Origin: Candidatus Aminicenantota bacterium
GTDB taxonomy: Bacteria > Acidobacteriota > Aminicenantia > Aminicenantales > UBA4085
DNA: 9,583 nucleotides
Assembly (NCBI GenBank): GCA_003154255.1
Contig: PMCY01000268.1
Coordinates: forward strand, 4,597-14,179
Reading direction: 5' to 3'
Every line of letters starts with the position of its first letter. Within the stretch, counting starts at the first letter, position 1. Below, piece after piece: positions 7,078 through 9,583 of this stretch. The notes below the pieces were generated by a model that did not search any database, was not told where the DNA came from, and saw only the letters and a list, made by a program, of their open reading frames with translations. The position numbers and the translations under genes were made by a program.

Positions 7078-7125
7078 ATGCCCGCTGTCGACAGCGCCGA
7101 AGGATGGACGCCGGCGAACCCATGA
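7078..7125 (+). CDS. 15-codon leader ORF coupled to the transporter gene
   Basis: ATG at 7078 encodes MPAVDSAEGWTPANP and stops at TGA 7123-7125. That TGA overlaps the transporter's ATG (7122) as ATGA. The leader has the good ribosome site and the transporter start does not, so a ribosome finishing the leader could restart on the transporter. The codons carry no obvious amino-acid run as in attenuators. GCTGTCGACAGC (7084-7095), inside the leader, is a perfect 12-base palindrome. An alternative is that this is not a separate ORF but an N-terminus split by a frameshift or sequence error near 7120. Confidence 0.4.
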   Translation: MPAVDSAEGWTPANP

Positions 7126-8489
7126 CCGAACCAAACGCCCTCGAGCGTTCCGCGCCTTCGCGGATCCTTAATCGCCTCCTTTCCCTGTTCACGGATATCC
7201 GGCCGGAGGAAACAACGACGGCTCTCCTGCTGACATTCAACATCTTCTGCCTCCTTGCCGCTTACTACATGCTCAAGGCTGTGCGCGAAGGGCTGATCCT
7301 GAGCAAGTTTCCGGCCGAGTTGACGAACTATATCCAGGCCGCCCAAGCCTTCCTTCTGATCTTCGTGGCCAAGGTATTCAGCCGCATGGCCTCGCGCGTT
7401 CCCCGCAACATCCTCATCGCCCGGGTCACGCTTTTCTTCATTTCCAACTTGGTCATTTTCTACATCATCCATATCGCCGGGCTGGCCGGAAAGGGCATGG
7501 GGATCGTTTTCTTCGCCTGGGTCGGGATCTTCAACGTCACGATCATCGCCCAGTTCTGGGCCTTCGCCAATGACATCTATCGGTTGGAAGCGGGCAAGCG
7601 TCTCTTCCCGCTGATCGCCTTCGGGGCCACGTTCGGCGGATTTTTCGGCTCCCAGCTCACGGACTGGCTGAAGTCTTCCCGGTCCGTCTACGAGATGATG
7701 CTCGTGGCCGCAGCCATCCTGGTCTTCTGCATCGCCCTGACCTTCGTCATCCATCGCCGGGAAATCCGGGCGGGCACTCGTGAAGCGGCGGCCTCCGCCG
7801 GGCCGGCCCCCGAAAAAGGCGAAGGGGAAAAACCTGTGGAGCCGGGCGGGGCGTTCCGCATCATCTGGAACAACCGCTACCTGCTGGCCATCGCCGTCTT
7901 CATCCTGCTCCTCAATTTCATCAACGCCAACGGCGAATACATCCTCCGAAAGGTCGTGCAGAAAGCCGCCGCGGCGGCCGGAGGGGGCTCCTCGGCGACG
8001 TTCATCACCAACGTTTACGCCCAGTTCAACACCATCATGAACCTGTGGGCGATGTTCGTCCAGCTCTTCATCGTTTCGCGCGTCTTCAAGTGGTTCGGCG
8101 TCCGCGTGGCCATGTTCTTTCTCCCCGTGATCGCCCTGGGAGGTTACGCGGCCATCAGCCTGGGCGCCTCGTTCGGGCTGGTGAAATGGATCAAGGCCCT
8201 GGAAAACGGTACGGATTATTCGATCATGAACACGTCCCGCCACGCCCTCTTCCTGATCACGACCCGCCGGGAGAAATACAAGGCCAAGGCCGCGATCGAC
8301 ACGTTTTTCCACCGCGCCGGCGACGCCTTTGCCGCGCTCCTCGTCTTTCTCGGAACCGTCCCGCTGGCCTTCCGGGTGGAAACCTTCGCCCTGATCAACG
8401 TCGTTGCCGTCGTGGTTTGGATCGCGGTCGGCGCGGTCATTTTCCGGCTGCACAAGAAGCGGAGCGTAACGGAATCCGCCGAAGCCTGA
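7122..8489 (+). CDS. NTT-type (ATP/ADP translocase-like) membrane transporter without HEAT domain
   Basis: This is a 455-residue polytopic membrane protein and the third NTT-like paralogue in the window. About 12 hydrophobic segments are visible. The first includes YYMLKAVREGLIL (48-60), matching IVKSVRDASYL of the minus-strand copy. AQFWAFANDIYRLEAGKRLFPLIAFG (143-168) matches the QFWFLVNDRF...KRLIGFLG block there. A charged Ala/Pro/Glu loop (about 212-243) divides the halves. The family signature reads TDYSIMN (364-370), TSRHALFLI and KYKAKAAIDTF (385-395); the Glu of the other copies' TSREILY/SARELLY is His374 here. It ends at 455 with no HEAT repeats. The ATG at 7122 (ATGA overlap with the leader ORF) is chosen; an in-frame ATG at 7104 would add six residues but has GAAGG directly abutting it. 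Likely role: nucleotide or related anion exchange across the inner membrane. Substrate unproven; it is flanked by two exported kinase-fold proteins. Confidence 0.85.
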   Translation: MTEPNALERSAPSRILNRLLSLFTDIRPEETTTALLLTFNIFCLLAAYYMLKAVREGLILSKFPAELTNYIQAAQAFLLIFVAKVFSRMASRVPRNILIARVTLFFISNLVIFYIIHIAGLAGKGMGIVFFAWVGIFNVTIIAQFWAFANDIYRLEAGKRLFPLIAFGATFGGFFGSQLTDWLKSSRSVYEMMLVAAAILVFCIALTFVIHRREIRAGTREAAASAGPAPEKGEGEKPVEPGGAFRIIWNNRYLLAIAVFILLLNFINANGEYILRKVVQKAAAAAGGGSSATFITNVYAQFNTIMNLWAMFVQLFIVSRVFKWFGVRVAMFFLPVIALGGYAAISLGASFGLVKWIKALENGTDYSIMNTSRHALFLITTRREKYKAKAAIDTFFHRAGDAFAALLVFLGTVPLAFRVETFALINVVAVVVWIAVGAVIFRLHKKRSVTESAEA

Positions 8490-8495
8490 TCCCTG

Positions 8496-8524
8496 TTGAT
8501 TTCGCCGTCGAGGACGAATACACT
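8496..8524 (+). promoter_or_regulatory. Possible internal promoter before the second kinase-fold gene
   Basis: TTGATT (8496-8501), a 17-base spacer and TACACT (8519-8524) lie in the 65-bp gap after the transporter. The expected start near 8531 gives a leader of about 24 bases containing GAGGG. Both hexamers match consensus at 4 of 6 positions, so this is weak evidence. Confidence 0.3.
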
Positions 8525-8554
8525 AAATTTCGAGAGCGGCACGAGGGCAGAATC

Positions 8555-9421
8555 ATGAGATTATCCGGACGAGTTTGGGCGGCCGCGTTGGCGGTGTCCG
8601 CCGCTCTGGCGGCAGGGGCGGCTCCGCTCACGGCCCAGTTCCGGCCCGAGGAGATCGCCCAGCGCGAGATGTGGGAAAATTTTATGCGCACGGCGGAGAT
8701 CATCAAGTTCGAGCCCGTGGGCGAGGGCGTGACTCATCCCTGGAAGCTGACTCTGCGCCGGGGCGACGTGGAGCATAAGGCCGTTTGGAAAAACATCGAC
8801 ATCCTGGACGGGGAGATCCCCGACCGCTGGCGTTTCGAGATCGCGGCTTACCGCCTGGACAAACTCCTCGGCCTGAACATGATCCCGCCCGTTGTGGAAC
8901 GGGAATTCCGCGGCAAGCCCGGCGACCTCTCGCTTTGGGCGGACAACAAATTCAGCCTTCTAAAAAAGGAGGAAGAAAACATCCCCACGCCCGAATCGGC
9001 CAGCGCCCAGGTTGCCGCCATGAAATATCTCACCCGGGCCTGGGACTGCCTGATCGCCAACGACGATCGAACCCAGCAGAACATCCTCTATACAGAGGAT
9101 TGGCGGACCATCCTCTTTGATCACAGCCGGGCCTTCCGCTCGGACAAAGACCACCGGGAACGCTTGATCTACGGGTCCAACGGGATCAAAACCATGGACG
9201 ACGGCCGGGGCGGCCGGCGCCCGGTGCTGTTCCGCCGCTTGCCCCGGGCCTTCGTGGAGAAAATCCGCTCTTTAGAAAAAGCCGCCGTCCAAGCCGCGGT
9301 CGGGCCGTATTTGACCGAAGCAGAGATCGATGCCTTGATGGCCCGGAAGCCGATCCTGTTGGCCGAGATCGACGACATGATCAAGCAAGAGGGCGAAAAG
9401 GCGGTCCTGTACCTGCCCTGA
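8555..9421 (+). CDS. Secreted kinase-fold protein (PI3/4-kinase/HipA-like) with intact catalytic residues
   Basis: This is a 288-residue protein with a signal peptide (VWAAALAVSAALAAGAAPLTA, cleavage near 27). Kinase-fold landmarks are all present: strand Lys (KAVWK, Lys79), helix Glu (WRFEIAAYRLDKLLGLNMIPP, Glu95), catalytic loop DRTQQN (171-176, Asp171 and Asn176) and metal-binding Asp189 in ILFDHSRAF. The DRxxxNIL...DHSRAF combination is that of the PI3/4-kinase/HipA/FAM20-related group rather than of classical Hanks kinases. Its placement after a signal peptide means it would act in the periplasm or outside. Substrate could be protein, lipid or glycan; the sequence does not say. The C-terminus (VGPYLTEAEIDAL...EGEKAVLYLP) parallels that of the paralogue at 6263 (KPYLSDSEINSL...KGERAVLF). 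The ATG at 8555 has GAGGG about eight bases upstream. The frame stays open far upstream, but that part is a shadow of the transporter gene. Confidence 0.85.
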   Translation: MRLSGRVWAAALAVSAALAAGAAPLTAQFRPEEIAQREMWENFMRTAEIIKFEPVGEGVTHPWKLTLRRGDVEHKAVWKNIDILDGEIPDRWRFEIAAYRLDKLLGLNMIPPVVEREFRGKPGDLSLWADNKFSLLKKEEENIPTPESASAQVAAMKYLTRAWDCLIANDDRTQQNILYTEDWRTILFDHSRAFRSDKDHRERLIYGSNGIKTMDDGRGGRRPVLFRRLPRAFVEKIRSLEKAAVQAAVGPYLTEAEIDALMARKPILLAEIDDMIKQEGEKAVLYLP

Positions 9422-9536
9422 GGAAAAACGGAAAACGAAGCCGTTTCGCCGACGGCTCATCGCGTACCGGCCCGGGCCGGCGAAGAGGATAGGGTTTGCT
9501 ATTAATGACAGTCGAAAGGAGAGGAGGAGGGGGACG
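9422..9536. other. Intergenic region with a weak hairpin and a 14-base palindrome
   Basis: AGCCGT (9439-9444) and ACGGCT (9452-9457) can pair around a seven-base loop. CCGGCCCGGGCCGG (9467-9480) is a perfect palindrome. Neither is followed by a T-run, so no intrinsic terminator can be claimed, although they may slow or end transcription from the upstream cluster. Confidence 0.3.
9497..9506 (+). promoter_or_regulatory. Possible extended -10 promoter for the last gene
   Basis: TGCTATTAAT sits in a locally AT-rich patch about 30 bases before the ATG at 9537, with no convincing -35 box. Purine-rich AGGAGG (9525-9530) then follows at six-base spacing. Confidence 0.3.
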
Positions 9537-9583
9537 ATGAGAACAAAGAGGATGATGATTCTAGCAGCCGGGTTCTTGCTGGC
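9537..9583 (+). CDS. Start of an exported protein of unknown function, cut by window end
   Basis: ATG at 9537 opens MRTKRMMILAAGFLL, a basic N-terminus followed by a hydrophobic stretch that looks like the start of a signal peptide. A long purine-rich ribosome site with repeated AGGAGG motifs lies at 9517-9533 and supports the start. Only 15 codons are visible, so no family can be named. It follows the secreted kinase-fold gene by 115 bp and may have its own promoter. Confidence 0.6.
   Translation, partial: MRTKRMMILAAGFLL

Noticed and set aside
7084..7095. GCTGTCGACAGC palindrome as an operator
   Set aside because: A single 12-base palindrome inside a leader ORF has no second copy in the promoter regions, so a protein-binding role cannot be supported.
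7011..8453. Minus-strand ORF of 480 codons antisense to the third transporter
   Set aside because: The composition (Asp/Glu/Gly/His-rich, no hydrophobic core) is typical of a shadow frame, and the plus strand encodes a recognisable NTT-type protein.
8045..8554. Upstream extension of the second kinase-fold frame by 170 codons
   Set aside because: It lies inside the transporter gene in another frame, is Arg/Pro-rich, and would bury the clear signal peptide that starts at 8555.
9439..9480. Possible intrinsic terminator after the kinase-fold gene
   Set aside because: A six-base stem and a GC palindrome exist, but no T-run follows, so only a weak hairpin is reported.

Overview
The window is a GC-rich, tightly packed bacterial chromosome segment holding two divergent gene clusters that meet in a short promoter region at about 5077-5229. 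Nothing in it identifies the host firmly. The high-GC coding style, the nucleotide-transporter (NTT) proteins fused to HEAT repeats and the secreted Shewanella-like phosphatase suggest a free-living or host-independent bacterium, possibly of the Acidobacteriota/Aminicenantes type; this is a low-confidence guess. I see no mobile elements, tRNA, rRNA or CRISPR.

Left cluster (minus strand, transcribed from about 5140 down past position 1): a small dimeric alpha-beta-barrel protein (5076-4723), a stand-alone STAS-domain protein with a phosphorylatable serine (4677-4333), and two tandem paralogous membrane proteins. Each of these two has an ATP/ADP-translocase-like (NTT, major facilitator superfamily) domain followed by a HEAT-repeat domain (4305-1945, and 1948 running off the window start). 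The two NTT-HEAT genes share a 4-base ATGA stop/start overlap. A good sigma70-type promoter sits in the gap before the STAS gene, so STAS-NTT-NTT can probably be expressed without the first gene.

Right cluster (plus strand, 5230 to 9421): a secreted or membrane-anchored PPP-family phosphatase of the Shewanella-like type; a secreted kinase-fold protein whose catalytic Asp position reads Cys; a 15-codon leader ORF translationally linked to a third NTT-type transporter without HEAT repeats; and a second secreted kinase-fold protein with an intact DRxxxN loop and metal-binding Asp. A further gene with a signal-peptide-like start begins at 9537 and runs off the end.

Working idea: an extracytoplasmic phosphorylation module. 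Kinase-fold proteins placed outside the cytoplasm need a nucleotide source, and here a pair of them brackets an NTT-family transporter next to an exported protein-phosphatase-type enzyme, with two more NTT proteins in the divergent operon alongside a STAS regulator. The gene identities are well supported by motifs. The joint function is inference.
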